A stretch of 44,733 nucleotides of DNA from COMBO-56-21 sp041494275. Lineage in GTDB: Archaea; Thermoplasmatota; Thermoplasmata; UBA10834. Location of the stretch: NCBI GenBank assembly GCA_041494275.1, contig JBGQAM010000003.1, forward strand, positions 1-44,733, written 5' to 3'. The position numbers and the translations under genes are program-made. Positions 31,593 through 41,329 of the stretch are shown in pieces (the first letter of the stretch is position 1; each line of letters starts with the position of its first letter). The notes under the pieces are model-generated. The model worked only from the letters and a program-made list of their open reading frames with translations, did not search any database and was not told where the DNA came from.

Positions 31593-32135
31593 GTGAAGAT
31601 ACTCGTGACGACCGGAATGCCCGGCTCCGGCAAGGAGGAGTTTCTGAAGTGCTGCGAGTCTCGCGGCGCCAAGATCGTCCGGATGGGCGACATCGTCCGC
31701 GAGAAGGCCAAGCAATTCGACCTCGACTCCTCGGACTCCAGCATCGGCACTCTGGCAAACGACGAGCGAAAGAGGTACGGGATGGACATCTGGGCGAAGA
31801 GGACAATCCCGTATGTGGGAGGAGACTTGGTCGCCATAGACGGGACCCGCGGACCCGACGAGATACGGGCCTTTAAGCACGCGTTTGGAGACGATCTCAA
31901 GGTCATTGCGATCCACGCGTGCGCCAAGACACGGTTCGAGCGACTTCTGATCCGTGGTCGGGGCGATTCGCCTTTGACACGTGTTGAGTTCGATTTGAGG
32001 GACAGGAGAGAGCTGGACTGGGGACTCGGCGAGGCCATCGCGATGGCGGACCATATGATCGTGAACGAGTCGTCGCTGAGAGACCTCAAGAAGAAAGTCG
32101 ACTCGCTGTTGAACAGCATCCTCGGGAAGAAGTGA
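31593..32135 (+). CDS. UPF0200 P-loop nucleotide-kinase-like protein
   Basis: 180 residues, GTG start. Walker A GMPGSGKEEF at 8-17, then GDIVREKAKQ, a lid-like RLLIRGRGDSP and DRRELDWGLGEAIAMADHMIVNE. This is the archaeal UPF0200 family, related to dephospho-CoA and dCMP kinases; the substrate is not known. It is followed six bases later by an 88-residue conserved gene, so the two probably form an operon. Confidence 0.85.
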   Translation: MKILVTTGMPGSGKEEFLKCCESRGAKIVRMGDIVREKAKQFDLDSSDSSIGTLANDERKRYGMDIWAKRTIPYVGGDLVAIDGTRGPDEIRAFKHAFGDDLKVIAIHACAKTRFERLLIRGRGDSPLTRVEFDLRDRRELDWGLGEAIAMADHMIVNESSLRDLKKKVDSLLNSILGKK

Positions 32136-32141
32136 TTTTCG

Positions 32142-32408
32142 TTGGAGTTCATCGCTGTCAAGCCATGCAAGTACGATGCCTATGAGGCAGTTCCAAAGGC
32201 GAAGGTCTCCCTCGATTTGGACGAGTGCGAAATTGTGCTGGCGAAAGAAGGGTACGAGGTCCTGTCGAATGCGAAGGTGATGCTAGTGGTCAAGAAGGGA
32301 GCCGAGATAACCATATACCCCCGCGGCAGGCTGCTAATACACCCAGTCAGCGAGCGGGTCGAGGCCGAAAGGATTGCGAAGGAGCTTTTCAAGGTCCTGG
32401 GGAAATAA
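32142..32408 (+). CDS. Conserved small archaeal protein of unknown function
   Basis: 88 residues with TTG start; AAGTGAT lies upstream. Predicted alternating strands and one C-terminal helix: AVKPCKYDAYEAVPKAKVSLDL, KVMLVVKKGAEITIYPRGRLLIHPV and AERIAKELFKVLG. The RGRLLIHPV/ERIAKELF ending resembles half of a TBP-like fold, but this is only an impression. No function can be assigned. Confidence 0.7.
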   Translation: MEFIAVKPCKYDAYEAVPKAKVSLDLDECEIVLAKEGYEVLSNAKVMLVVKKGAEITIYPRGRLLIHPVSERVEAERIAKELFKVLGK

Positions 32409-32444
32409 AGCCCGGACATCATTTTCTTCGGTGTTCCTCAGTTC

Positions 32445-32454
32445 CATATATATA
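32445..32454 (+). promoter_or_regulatory. TATA box of ABC-2 transporter operon
   Basis: CATATATATA is one of the strongest TATA elements in the window. It predicts a transcript start near 32475 and a leader of about 20 nt, which includes GAGGGGG (32482-32488) before the ATG at 32498. Confidence 0.6.
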
Positions 32455-32497
32455 CATCTCCGCGATTCAACTGCCGAGACAGAGGGGGCAATTCCCG

Positions 32498-33424
32498 ATG
32501 ATAGAGATACAGAACCTGTCAAAATCCTTCGGGCCGATCAAGGCAGTCGACGGCCTGAACCTGAAGGTTCCGAAGGGAGAGACAGTAGGATTTCTTGGTC
32601 CGAACGGTGCCGGCAAGACAACTACTATCAAGATCATGACCAACCTGATAAGCGCGACGAGTGGCCGTGCAGTTCTGCATGGCGTCGACGTCCTCACGGA
32701 CCCGAAGCAGGCTCTCGACAGTGTGGGCGCGGTTGTCGAGACGCCGGAGTTCTATCCGTTCCTCACACCCGTTGAAACCCTGGCGTATCTCGGTAGCATA
32801 CGGGGGATGCACTCGGACGAGATCAAGCGGAGGAGCAACGAAGTTCTCCAGCAAGTCAAACTCGAGGAGTGGAGGAACACCCGCATAGGCAAGTTCTCCA
32901 AGGGGATGAAACAGAGGCTAGCGTTTGGCCAGGCTCTGCTTCACGAGCCCGAGATACTGATTCTCGATGAACCAACGAGCGGCCTCGACCCGAGAGGCAT
33001 GGTTGAGGTGAGAGAAATCATCAGAAAACTGAAGAAAGAGCACTATACGATCTTCATGAGCTCTCACCTACTGATGGAGGTGCAGGAAGTCTGCGACAGG
33101 GCGGCCCTTATCGACAAGGGCAAATTGCTCGTCTACGACTCAATGGACAACCTCAAGAACCTCACCAAGGTCATGAAGATCGAAGTGACGACGGTCTCTG
33201 GAATCACAGACGGTCTGATGAGCAAGATCAGGTCAATGAAGAACGTGCGCGCCGTTGAAGGAGTCAACTCGCAGACCATCGTTGTGACGTACGAGGGGCT
33301 CATGGAGGCGCGGGCAGAGCTGTTGCAGTCGATCCAATCCCTAGGTGCCAGGGTCACTGGTTTCAGCCCGGTGGGTCTCCCGCTGGAAATGCTGTACATG
33401 GACCTTGTCAAGGAGTCGAGGTGA
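32498..33424 (+). CDS. ABC-2 type exporter ATPase
   Basis: 308 residues. Walker A GPNGAGKTTT, signature FSKGMKQRL, Walker B ILILDEPTSGLDP and H-loop SSHLL. A C-terminal extension of about 80 residues is typical of drug/lipid ABC-2 exporters (CcmA/DrrA-like). The ATG at 32498 is chosen on conserved N-terminus and GAGGGGG; in-frame upstream codons overlap the preceding gene. Coupled to the permease by an overlapping GTGATG. Confidence 0.9.
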   Translation: MIEIQNLSKSFGPIKAVDGLNLKVPKGETVGFLGPNGAGKTTTIKIMTNLISATSGRAVLHGVDVLTDPKQALDSVGAVVETPEFYPFLTPVETLAYLGSIRGMHSDEIKRRSNEVLQQVKLEEWRNTRIGKFSKGMKQRLAFGQALLHEPEILILDEPTSGLDPRGMVEVREIIRKLKKEHYTIFMSSHLLMEVQEVCDRAALIDKGKLLVYDSMDNLKNLTKVMKIEVTTVSGITDGLMSKIRSMKNVRAVEGVNSQTIVVTYEGLMEARAELLQSIQSLGARVTGFSPVGLPLEMLYMDLVKESR

Positions 33425-34266
33425 TGATGATGTCGGAAACAGTCAAGGTTCACAGACACATGCCAAGTGATGCGGCGCAGGTGCCTATTGTCTGGCGATA
33501 CGAGCTGCTCAAGTACTTCAGGTCCAAACGGCTCCTCGCATCCATTGCGGTAGCTGCCCTCGTCGTTGGCCTCATCTACGCGATTCCGATCCTGACAGGC
33601 GATGGGTACAGTCACGCTACGAAGGAGGGATTCGCGACCAACTTCGTGCAGTTCGCGAACATTCTGGTCGTCATCTGCGCCACATTCTTCGGCGCCGACT
33701 CAATTGTCGGAGAGTTCCAGAGCAGAACGGGGTATCTCGTATTCCCGACGCCGATGAAGCGCGAGGTCCTGTTCCTGGGCAAGTTCATTGCCAGCATGAC
33801 ATCCGGGATAGTCGTGATGACGCTCTTCTATCTGGGCGTCGGAGGTCTTGCCTTCGCGACGGTTGGAGGAGTCGAAGCGGACTATCTCGCGTCGTATGGC
33901 TTCGCGTTGGAGTATCTCCTGGCCGCCATGGCAATAGCCTACCTCATAAGCTCGATCATGAAGGGCACGACAGGCGCGACGGTCCTGACATTCTTCCTGT
34001 TCATAATGATCCTGCCAATCATAGACGGAATCTCGATGTTCAGCGGCGTAAAGGTCCAGGGCTCACTGACGTTTGCGGGCGGGGTTATTGTGAACATCCT
34101 GATGAACCCGTATCCCGTGGACTCGACGCAGGACTTTGGTCAGGGCGTGTCATTCTCCCAGTTCTACCCAGATCCAGGGATAGCGGCACTGGTGATGGTG
34201 GTCTACGCAGTCGTCGCTTTAATCCTGAGCATGATCTTGTTCAAGAAGAAGCAGCTGACGGGATGA
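33421..34266 (+). CDS. ABC-2 type exporter permease
   Basis: 281 residues with about six membrane segments. An amphipathic N-terminal cytoplasmic helix IVWRYELLKYFRSKRLLAS fits the family; it is followed by LLASIAVAALVVGLIY and later segments, with SIVGEFQSRTGYLVFPTPM in the conserved cytoplasmic loop. The start could be GTG 33421 or one of the next three ATG codons. It pairs with the upstream ATPase; the exported substrate is unknown. Confidence 0.88.
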   Translation: MMMMSETVKVHRHMPSDAAQVPIVWRYELLKYFRSKRLLASIAVAALVVGLIYAIPILTGDGYSHATKEGFATNFVQFANILVVICATFFGADSIVGEFQSRTGYLVFPTPMKREVLFLGKFIASMTSGIVVMTLFYLGVGGLAFATVGGVEADYLASYGFALEYLLAAMAIAYLISSIMKGTTGATVLTFFLFIMILPIIDGISMFSGVKVQGSLTFAGGVIVNILMNPYPVDSTQDFGQGVSFSQFYPDPGIAALVMVVYAVVALILSMILFKKKQLTG

Positions 34267-34356
34267 GCGATTCCATCAGATGGACTGGCGGACGGACTTA
34301 TTCCGAAAACATCTTATAAAAGTAAGACTACTGTCAGTCCACTGGATGGGACGAAT

Positions 34357-37300
34357 TTGCGTCGCTCGGTGAAAGCCGCTCTAGTCATTGCGATTGCTGT
34401 GTCGTTCCTTTTGCCCCTGACGCCTTCCGGTGTCAGTGAGCACTCATTCAGTGGGATCGAAGCCGCACAGCCATCAAAACTGGCGCAGGTGGAGTCTGTC
34501 ATCGCCTTCCCTACTCCACTGAACACTAGCCTGAACGTCACCGAATACCCTCTGGTGTCCAGGGCTCTGATGCTGTCGGGGGGGTCGACAGACGCCTCAT
34601 TGGCTGATCTTGACTATGATGGCAGGACCGACCTCCTCGTCGGGGTTTCGGATTCGAAATTGATATCGGTCTTCTACAGACAAGCGGATGGCACGTTCCC
34701 GACCTACGAATCGTTCAACGTGAGCCTCAGTGATAACCCGATCAAGGTTGCCGCTGTCGATGCCTTTGCCTCTGGCAATCTCCAGATTGTGGCATTAGAG
34801 CGCGCGGCGAATGCGTTTGACTCGGACCACCTCGAGATCTTCAACAGGACGTCAGCGACAAGTTACAGTAGGATAATGGATCGCATTCCCTACACAAATG
34901 CATCGGACATTGTCATAGGGAATTTCACCGGGGACATATATCCAGACATCGCGGTCGCATCATCCGATATCACCCCCTCAACCACTCCTGGCCTAATTGA
35001 GGTAAAGAAGGGATATCTGTACTCAAGCAGTGTGTTGCTCCAGGGAGGCAATGGCACTAACGCCTTGGCCGCTGGGGACTTCGACGACGATGGCCTGGAC
35101 GAGCTCGCAGTCGCAAACTATTATGATTCGACAGTGCTCCTGTATCATCAGCCATTTTCGAACTTCAAGCCTGCATATGCTAGCATCAATATCACCGGGG
35201 CGCCGGTCGACCTCGTGGCAGGCAATTTCAATGGCGACGACCGCACGGATCTGGCCGTGATCACACTGGCTCCGTCTGAACTATGTTTCTTCTTTCAGTC
35301 GTTGGGTTCTCTACCTGAATCAGCGGATTATAGTGTCTCGCTAGAATTCGCCCCGTCAGGAATCACAGTAGGTGATCTGAACGGGGATATGATAGACGAC
35401 CTTGCGCTCGTCTCCAAGCCTGGCAACGTCAGCTTTGGATTCTATGGGCCTGGCACACAGCTGTGGCCGATCGTTCCGGACTTCGAGTTTCCAGTTGGCG
35501 GAGTGCCGAGATATGCGCTGATCGGCAACCTCACGGGGGGTGTCAGGAATGATCTCGCAGTCGGCAGTGCTCGCGCGGACTGGTCCGGGTCGCACATGGC
35601 TATCTATCCTGCCAGGTCTCCGACACTCTCCAACAGCAACGCGACGACATGGACGGACCAGTCAGATGCCTCTTCGATGATCGCAGTCGGTGATCTAAAC
35701 GGAGATGACGTCGAGGACCTCGTTATCATGAACCACGACGTTGGCAGTTTCGATTATCAACTATCGTTCGACAATGTCGTCCGTCCACCAATCTCGCTAG
35801 GTTACATTCCCAGCCATATTCTTGTGGAGGACTTCAACAATGACGGGTTCTCAGACGTCCTGACTACGGAGTCCGGAGGACCAACTGTCACAATCACCTT
35901 CGGGGGCAATCCTTTCCCCAGCCGAAGCACCAATCTGACCTGCAATGGCGGGATCACAGACATTGCCCTGGGAGATTTCAATTCCGACTCTCTGATGGAC
36001 TTCGTGATAGCGACGGACGACGGAAGACTCGACTTCTTCAACAACGGGGGCCAAGCCGAGCCGTTCGGTGCTCCTTATGAATTCGCACCGACTCTGGGCG
36101 CGGGCATATGGGCAGTCGTCTCTGGTGACTTCAACTCAGACGGCCTGACGGATATTGCCTACACGCACTCGATCAGGAAGATAACGATACTCCTCCAGAG
36201 CAGTTCCCACCCATTCGGGCCTGCCTCGGAGAGCATCGACTTGTCGCATAGTGTCGGTTCCGACTTCACCTCCATGTGGAGCGGAGATGTCTCGGGCGAT
36301 GGCAAGACAGACATCGCAGCGATGAGGCAGTCAGACCCTTCGATCTATCTATTCGACCAGACAATGTTCAGGACATCGCCGCACCCATATGGAACGCTCA
36401 CGTTTCCAGAAATGCCCAAGTTCGTGTCAGTCCTCGACGCCACAGATCGTGGATATGCGGACGTTGTAGCCATATTCAACTCAGCCGATCTCCTGTTCCT
36501 ATACCGTCAGGAAGGAGGCACGCTTCCATCCACTCCATCGATGACCTTCGTGACGGGCGCGGGGCCTAACTACGCCACCTTCGGAGACGGCACTCGTGAC
36601 AACCGTGGAGATATGCTCGTGAACGAGGTTGGGTCGCACACGGTCTCAGTGTGGTCGACGATCAACTTCCAACCTGTCGTGCGTGCTGGGGGACCATATG
36701 CGGCCAGGGAGGGTGATCTCCTCCAGCTGAATAGTACAGTGACCACTGGCACTTCCGAAATTCCCTTCATGAACTACACATGGGACTTCGGGGACGGAAG
36801 CCCGCTCCTGGTGGGCAGATATCCGAGGCCGGTCCACAACTACACTTCGATTGGCACCGACACCATGAGAAACTACTCAATAAGCGTCACGGTCAAAGAC
36901 CCAGCTAATCTCACTTCAATCGATCAAACCTGGGTCAATGTATACGATGCCTACCCCCATGTTGCTTTTAGATGGACTCCACTGAACCCGCGCGAAGGAC
37001 AGAACGTGAATTTCACCGACAACACGTATTCCTTCGATGGATTCGCAAACATCACGTGGAAGATCGATGGGGCCATCATTGGTTGGGACCACAATCTGAG
37101 CGTTGAGATGGAGGACGGCAATCACACGGCGACGTTAGAAATCACCGACTTGGATGGCACAGTCGGGAACAGGTCATCCATTGTCGACGTCAGATCCAGT
37201 CCACCCGACCTGAGAATCGTCGCGCCACCGTCGGCCGACGAAGGCCAGAACGTGACCTTCATGGTGTTGGTCGACGAGTGGCACGGAGGCCCAGTCGACC

Positions 37301-39414
37301 CAATAATCAGCTATGAGTGGGATTTCTCATACGTCCCGGACATTTTTATTCCAGACCCATACGCAGCGAATAGCAGCACGACGACGCACATTTTCTCTAC
37401 GGATGCGAATCCAAGCGTATATCGAGTGGCGGTGAACGTGACTGACTCGGACGGGGAATCGAGCATTTCCACTTGGGATATCTTGATCTTTGATGTGGGT
37501 CCCATCGCAAACCTGACGCTTTCGACGACCGATCCCCAGGAGGGGGTGCCCTTCTCGTTCATAAGCCTGTCCACATCATTTGACGGGATCGTCAAATGGA
37601 ATTGGACTCTGTTGTATCCCGATGGCCACAGTGTATCCTACACGCTGGACAACTCGCAGATGGCGGCACTTAAGTTCGCGAATCTTCAGGACGGGGACTA
37701 CACGATGTTGCTTACCGTCGCCGAGGCTGACGGAAACAGTAGTTCCTATAGCTTGCCGTTCCACGTGAGAGAGATCCCTCCCTTCGTCAATCTGACTAGT
37801 CTTCCGGTTCCTGGGTGGGATGGCTACTACCAGGAGTTCTACAACGTGACATTCATTGCTGATGTCACGGGCCTCGATCCCGGTGTCAAGTACGAATGGG
37901 ATTTCAACGCTCTTGGAGGTTCCTTCCAGACAGACCTCACTACGACGGTAGATACCACGGAACACATCTTCAGCCAAGTTGGGAACTACACGGTGAAGGT
38001 CCGTGTTACCGACTCCAACGGCTCTGTGACCATTCAGAGTCTGTTCGTGGAGATCAGGAACAAGCCCTTCATCGGCAATTTCGACTCGCTGATGAGAGTC
38101 TCAAGAAACCCCCTAGACACCAACATAGTCACCTTCGATTTGATCATCGTGCTCGCGATATATCCCGATTTCGTCCAGGCCGTCCTTGAGTTCGGCGACG
38201 GCACGATGCAAACCACGCCAGGGAACCCCAACACGCCGGTGACGCATGTCTATACTCCTGGCAGAGACTACCTGGCCAACGTTACAATCACGGATGACGA
38301 CGGCTACTCCCTCAGATTCTCAGGAGTCATGTGGGATAGGCCTCCCACCATCGAGCTCATCAATCCGAGTCCCAATGCGGTCGTCCGCAGCGGGACTCCG
38401 ATTCTGTTCTTGATTGAGCCAGGCTCGACCGCAATCCTCAATGCGGCGCGCAACATCGACGGCTTCGGCGATGAGGCCTTCCAGGAAATGTATAGGATCG
38501 ACACGACTGGTTGGGACACCTGGAATCACTCGGTCGAAGTGACAGTGTGGGACACTGGAGGGAACATAGTCAGATACAACACGACGGTGGTGATAGATGA
38601 CCTGCCCCCGCACGTGCAGCTCTCCTCCAAGGCCACCGCGTTCGGTGGGAGCAGACTTAACATAACTATCAGAGTCGACGATCCGAACGTTGTGGTAGGC
38701 GGAGTAGTCCTGTATGTGAGACTGCAGGGAGACACTGCAAACTCGACCTTCATCGCTTCTGCCGGCGGAAAAGGCGTGTTCTACTGCAATTTGGATTTGC
38801 CCACAAAGGAGGGAGCTCTCGAATACTACGCTGTGGTGACCGATCTTGCGGGAAACTCTGTCACTACCGCATCCTACAGAGTCGACGTCAAACTGCACCT
38901 GCTAAGCGTGATATGGCCGTATTTGCTGACCGCCTCGATACTCGCCGCCCTCGGCACAGCTGGATACTTCATGCGGGAGTCAAGAATCGCGGTGGACGAG
39001 ACGTTCGTGATATACAAGGATGGCAGACTCATCTCGCATACGACGAGGAGGTTGAAGCCTGGCATGGACGACCAGGTCCTTGGGAGCATGTTTGTGGCTA
39101 TCCAGGATTTCGTGAAGGATTCGTTCAAGGACCTGACATCCTTCACTCTCAGAAGGCTGGACTTCGGAGAAAAGAGCATAGTGATTGAGAAGGGTGAACA
39201 CTTGTACGTCGCGGCCGTACTGCATGGTGCTGCCTCTCACAAGGTCGCTTCGAGAATGGAGAAGATCGCAGACGAGATCGAGGAGCGGTTCGAGGAAGAG
39301 CTCAAGGAATGGGATGGGGACTTGGACAAGCTTCGGGGCGTGAATGACATCGTCAAGACCCTATACTCCAGGATGCCCACGCTTCCGGGATCCCTGTGGA
39401 CTGGCGAGAGCTAG
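34357..39414 (+). CDS. Giant FG-GAP/PKD membrane protein with cytoplasmic sensor-like domain
   Basis: 1685 residues, TTG start about 40 nt below TATA (TTATAAAA at 34312-34321). Signal peptide at 1-28. About eleven FG-GAP/VCBS repeats span 75-770, each with a DxNxDGxxD calcium loop (e.g. GDFNSDGLTDIA, GDLNGDDVEDLV), implying a beta-propeller or two. PKD/Ig-like domains fill 772-1505 (YTWDFGDGS, YEWDFNALGG). One transmembrane segment at about 1514-1539 is followed by a 136-residue cytoplasmic domain starting VDETFVIYKDGRLISH, with a helix-rich middle and LRRLDFGEKSIVIEKGEHLYVAAVL. That pattern looks Roadblock/longin-like (inference). It may link surface contact to the cell interior. Confidence 0.85.
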   Translation: MRRSVKAALVIAIAVSFLLPLTPSGVSEHSFSGIEAAQPSKLAQVESVIAFPTPLNTSLNVTEYPLVSRALMLSGGSTDASLADLDYDGRTDLLVGVSDSKLISVFYRQADGTFPTYESFNVSLSDNPIKVAAVDAFASGNLQIVALERAANAFDSDHLEIFNRTSATSYSRIMDRIPYTNASDIVIGNFTGDIYPDIAVASSDITPSTTPGLIEVKKGYLYSSSVLLQGGNGTNALAAGDFDDDGLDELAVANYYDSTVLLYHQPFSNFKPAYASINITGAPVDLVAGNFNGDDRTDLAVITLAPSELCFFFQSLGSLPESADYSVSLEFAPSGITVGDLNGDMIDDLALVSKPGNVSFGFYGPGTQLWPIVPDFEFPVGGVPRYALIGNLTGGVRNDLAVGSARADWSGSHMAIYPARSPTLSNSNATTWTDQSDASSMIAVGDLNGDDVEDLVIMNHDVGSFDYQLSFDNVVRPPISLGYIPSHILVEDFNNDGFSDVLTTESGGPTVTITFGGNPFPSRSTNLTCNGGITDIALGDFNSDSLMDFVIATDDGRLDFFNNGGQAEPFGAPYEFAPTLGAGIWAVVSGDFNSDGLTDIAYTHSIRKITILLQSSSHPFGPASESIDLSHSVGSDFTSMWSGDVSGDGKTDIAAMRQSDPSIYLFDQTMFRTSPHPYGTLTFPEMPKFVSVLDATDRGYADVVAIFNSADLLFLYRQEGGTLPSTPSMTFVTGAGPNYATFGDGTRDNRGDMLVNEVGSHTVSVWSTINFQPVVRAGGPYAAREGDLLQLNSTVTTGTSEIPFMNYTWDFGDGSPLLVGRYPRPVHNYTSIGTDTMRNYSISVTVKDPANLTSIDQTWVNVYDAYPHVAFRWTPLNPREGQNVNFTDNTYSFDGFANITWKIDGAIIGWDHNLSVEMEDGNHTATLEITDLDGTVGNRSSIVDVRSSPPDLRIVAPPSADEGQNVTFMVLVDEWHGGPVDPIISYEWDFSYVPDIFIPDPYAANSSTTTHIFSTDANPSVYRVAVNVTDSDGESSISTWDILIFDVGPIANLTLSTTDPQEGVPFSFISLSTSFDGIVKWNWTLLYPDGHSVSYTLDNSQMAALKFANLQDGDYTMLLTVAEADGNSSSYSLPFHVREIPPFVNLTSLPVPGWDGYYQEFYNVTFIADVTGLDPGVKYEWDFNALGGSFQTDLTTTVDTTEHIFSQVGNYTVKVRVTDSNGSVTIQSLFVEIRNKPFIGNFDSLMRVSRNPLDTNIVTFDLIIVLAIYPDFVQAVLEFGDGTMQTTPGNPNTPVTHVYTPGRDYLANVTITDDDGYSLRFSGVMWDRPPTIELINPSPNAVVRSGTPILFLIEPGSTAILNAARNIDGFGDEAFQEMYRIDTTGWDTWNHSVEVTVWDTGGNIVRYNTTVVIDDLPPHVQLSSKATAFGGSRLNITIRVDDPNVVVGGVVLYVRLQGDTANSTFIASAGGKGVFYCNLDLPTKEGALEYYAVVTDLAGNSVTTASYRVDVKLHLLSVIWPYLLTASILAALGTAGYFMRESRIAVDETFVIYKDGRLISHTTRRLKPGMDDQVLGSMFVAIQDFVKDSFKDLTSFTLRRLDFGEKSIVIEKGEHLYVAAVLHGAASHKVASRMEKIADEIEERFEEELKEWDGDLDKLRGVNDIVKTLYSRMPTLPGSLWTGES

Positions 39415-39422
39415 GTGATCCG

Positions 39423-40196
39423 TTGAACCTTCCACTTCCTGACACGCTCACGATTGTGGGCGTGACCATCTTCTGCGTTGCCATGGCATGCGCGTGCTAC
39501 TACAGGAAGATATTCAACCTCTCGGGCTCGGTCTCCGCCTTCTTCGTGGGGATGGTCATTGGAATCTGCGGAAACGTTCTGTGGCTGCTCCTTCTCCTGG
39601 TCTTCCTCATATCAAGCTTCGGTGCGACGAAATACCGGTTTGAGTGGAAGAAATCAGAAGGGTTTCAGGAAGGAACTCGGGGAGAGAGATCCTGGAGGAA
39701 CGTTGCGGCAAACGGTGCGGTTCCAGCCCTAATAGCGCTCCTCAGTTTCATCGCACAGTGGTCGAACCCCGCCGACAACTTGTTCCCAAAGGACATCGCG
39801 AGCTATCTGTTCGCGTCCGCGATTGCTGTGGCTGCGGCCGACACTGCCGCGAGCGAGATAGGCATCATCGACCCTAGAGTCTATATGATAACGACCTTCG
39901 AGCGTACGAAGAGGGGCACGGATGGCGGTGTGTCCTTAACTGGCCAGCTCGCCGCGTTCGTCGCCGCTGCGTACACATCGACCGTGGCATACGTGCTCTT
40001 CGCGTTCTTCGACGAATCACTGATATCTGGACCGGGTACTCTGTTCATCCCGATGCTCTGCGGTTTCCTAGGATGTCAGATAGACAGTGTGATCGGGGCG
40101 ACGCTAGAGCGCCGAGGAAGGATAGGCAAACTGGGGAACAACCTCGCCTCGATAGGTCTTGGCACATTGATTGCGTATGCATTGGCGGTTCTCTAG
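39423..40196 (+). CDS. DUF92 family membrane protein
   Basis: About 257 residues with six to seven membrane segments. Family marks are NLSGSVSAFFVGMVIG, AANGAVPALIALL and AVAAADTAASEIG with the conserved Asp, plus GGVSLTGQLAAFVAA. DUF92 includes phytol phosphate kinase (VTE6), so a role in isoprenoid phosphate metabolism is possible but not shown. The TTG at 39423 is chosen because GGTGAT overlaps the stop of the preceding gene; a GTG at 39396 would overlap it. Confidence 0.85.
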   Translation: MNLPLPDTLTIVGVTIFCVAMACACYYRKIFNLSGSVSAFFVGMVIGICGNVLWLLLLLVFLISSFGATKYRFEWKKSEGFQEGTRGERSWRNVAANGAVPALIALLSFIAQWSNPADNLFPKDIASYLFASAIAVAAADTAASEIGIIDPRVYMITTFERTKRGTDGGVSLTGQLAAFVAAAYTSTVAYVLFAFFDESLISGPGTLFIPMLCGFLGCQIDSVIGATLERRGRIGKLGNNLASIGLGTLIAYALAVL

Positions 40197-40308
40197 GCAT
40201 TTGCCAGGACGTCGATGCCTCGACTGCATCCCATTGGATTGGTGCATGAGGCCTGATTTGAGAATCAAAGATGACAGCGGCATCTCCGAGGCTCGCGAAC
40301 ATCTCCTG

Positions 40309-41046
40309 CTAAAGCCTCGCGATGCTGTCGACTACCGAATCGAGGGAGTCCACGCAGCTGTCCGCTTCTGCAGATCTCCTGACCCCTGGGGGTACGATCT
40401 GAATCGCGTGCATCCCCACCTTCTTTGCCCCGAGGATATCGCCATCGCAGTCGTCACCTATGTGCACGGCCGCTCTCGGCAGCACTCTCAGCCTGTCAAG
40501 CGTCACTCGGAACGCCCCTTCTGAGGGCTTCCTGACGAGTATCTCGTTCGAGAAAGTCATTGTGTCGAAGAACCCCACGATGCCCATGCCAGCCATGACG
40601 AGCCTGAGCGCGGAGCCTGGAGTTCGGCCAGTGTTGGAGATCAGACCTATCTTATACCCATTCTCCTTCACGGACCTGAGAGCCTCTTTCGCTCCAGGAA
40701 GCGTCCTGGGCGGGTGGTCAAGTATGCTCTCAGCGTAGATCCTCTCCACCGCCGCGAGGTCCTGCCTGCTAAGCTTGCACGCGAGCTTGTCGTCGACGGA
40801 GCTGAGCATGAACAGCACCTGGTCGTGGACCGGCATGTCCCTCCTCTTGCTCCATGTGAGCTCCAGGAAATCTCCTGTCTTCCTGTAGGCGGACTCTATT
40901 TCTTCCTTTGAATGCGTGATGCCCCGTGAACTCAAAAGCGACCCTATCTTCTCGACCCTTAGCTTGGCCAGTCTCTCCGAGCCTCCTGGGTTCTCCTGGA
41001 TCAATGTGTCCCAGAGATCGAATGTGACGGCCGCGATCCTACGCAT
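40309..41046 (-). CDS. HAD superfamily phosphatase
   Basis: 245 residues. Motif I VTFDLWDTL, motif II GLISNTG, motif III Lys in LVRKPSEGAF and motif IV GDDCDGDILGAK. A helical cap domain inserted after motif I marks it as a subclass I cap (C1) HAD hydrolase, as in phosphoglycolate phosphatase or haloacid dehalogenase. The substrate is unknown. Confidence 0.9.
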   Translation of the reverse strand: MRRIAAVTFDLWDTLIQENPGGSERLAKLRVEKIGSLLSSRGITHSKEEIESAYRKTGDFLELTWSKRRDMPVHDQVLFMLSSVDDKLACKLSRQDLAAVERIYAESILDHPPRTLPGAKEALRSVKENGYKIGLISNTGRTPGSALRLVMAGMGIVGFFDTMTFSNEILVRKPSEGAFRVTLDRLRVLPRAAVHIGDDCDGDILGAKKVGMHAIQIVPPGVRRSAEADSCVDSLDSVVDSIARL

Positions 41047-41155
41047 GGTATGCGGCCGGAGCTACGACAGCTGGTCTATTGAAACAGCCTATACTACAGC
41101 GGGGCTAGTCCGCGCAAGATCCCTGTGGAATGCCCTTGTTGCCGGCATCGGGAAT

Positions 41156-41165
41156 CCTTAAATAG
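41156..41165 (+). promoter_or_regulatory. TATA box of 5S rRNA gene
   Basis: CCTTAAATAG lies about 30-35 nt before the mature 5S start, a usual spacing for a stable RNA promoter. There is no gene between it and the 5S. Confidence 0.55.
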
Positions 41166-41198
41166 GACATCGATATTAGACGGACTAAAGAGCGGTTT

Positions 41199-41329
41199 GA
41201 CGGCCATAGTGGCGGGGCTACACCTGGTCCCATTCCGAACCCAGAAGTTAAGCCCGCCTACGTTCTCCGTGGTACTGAGGTGCGCGAGCCCTCGGGAAGC
41301 CTAAGACTCTTCGGAGTCTCTTGGCCGTA
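41199..41329 (+). rRNA. rrf: 5S ribosomal RNA
   Basis: Terminal stem ACGGCCA/TGGCCGT closes a 5S with the conserved core TCCCATTCCGAACCCAGAAGT, TTAAGCCCGCC, GGTACTG and GCGAG, followed by CGGGAAG. Length about 131 nt, slightly longer than most archaeal 5S. The 3' half contains AGACTC-TTCG-GAGTCT (41304-41319), an extra-looking hairpin. Not linked to 16S or 23S in this window, as in Thermoplasmatota. Ends are judged from the stem and are accurate to a few bases. Confidence 0.92.
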
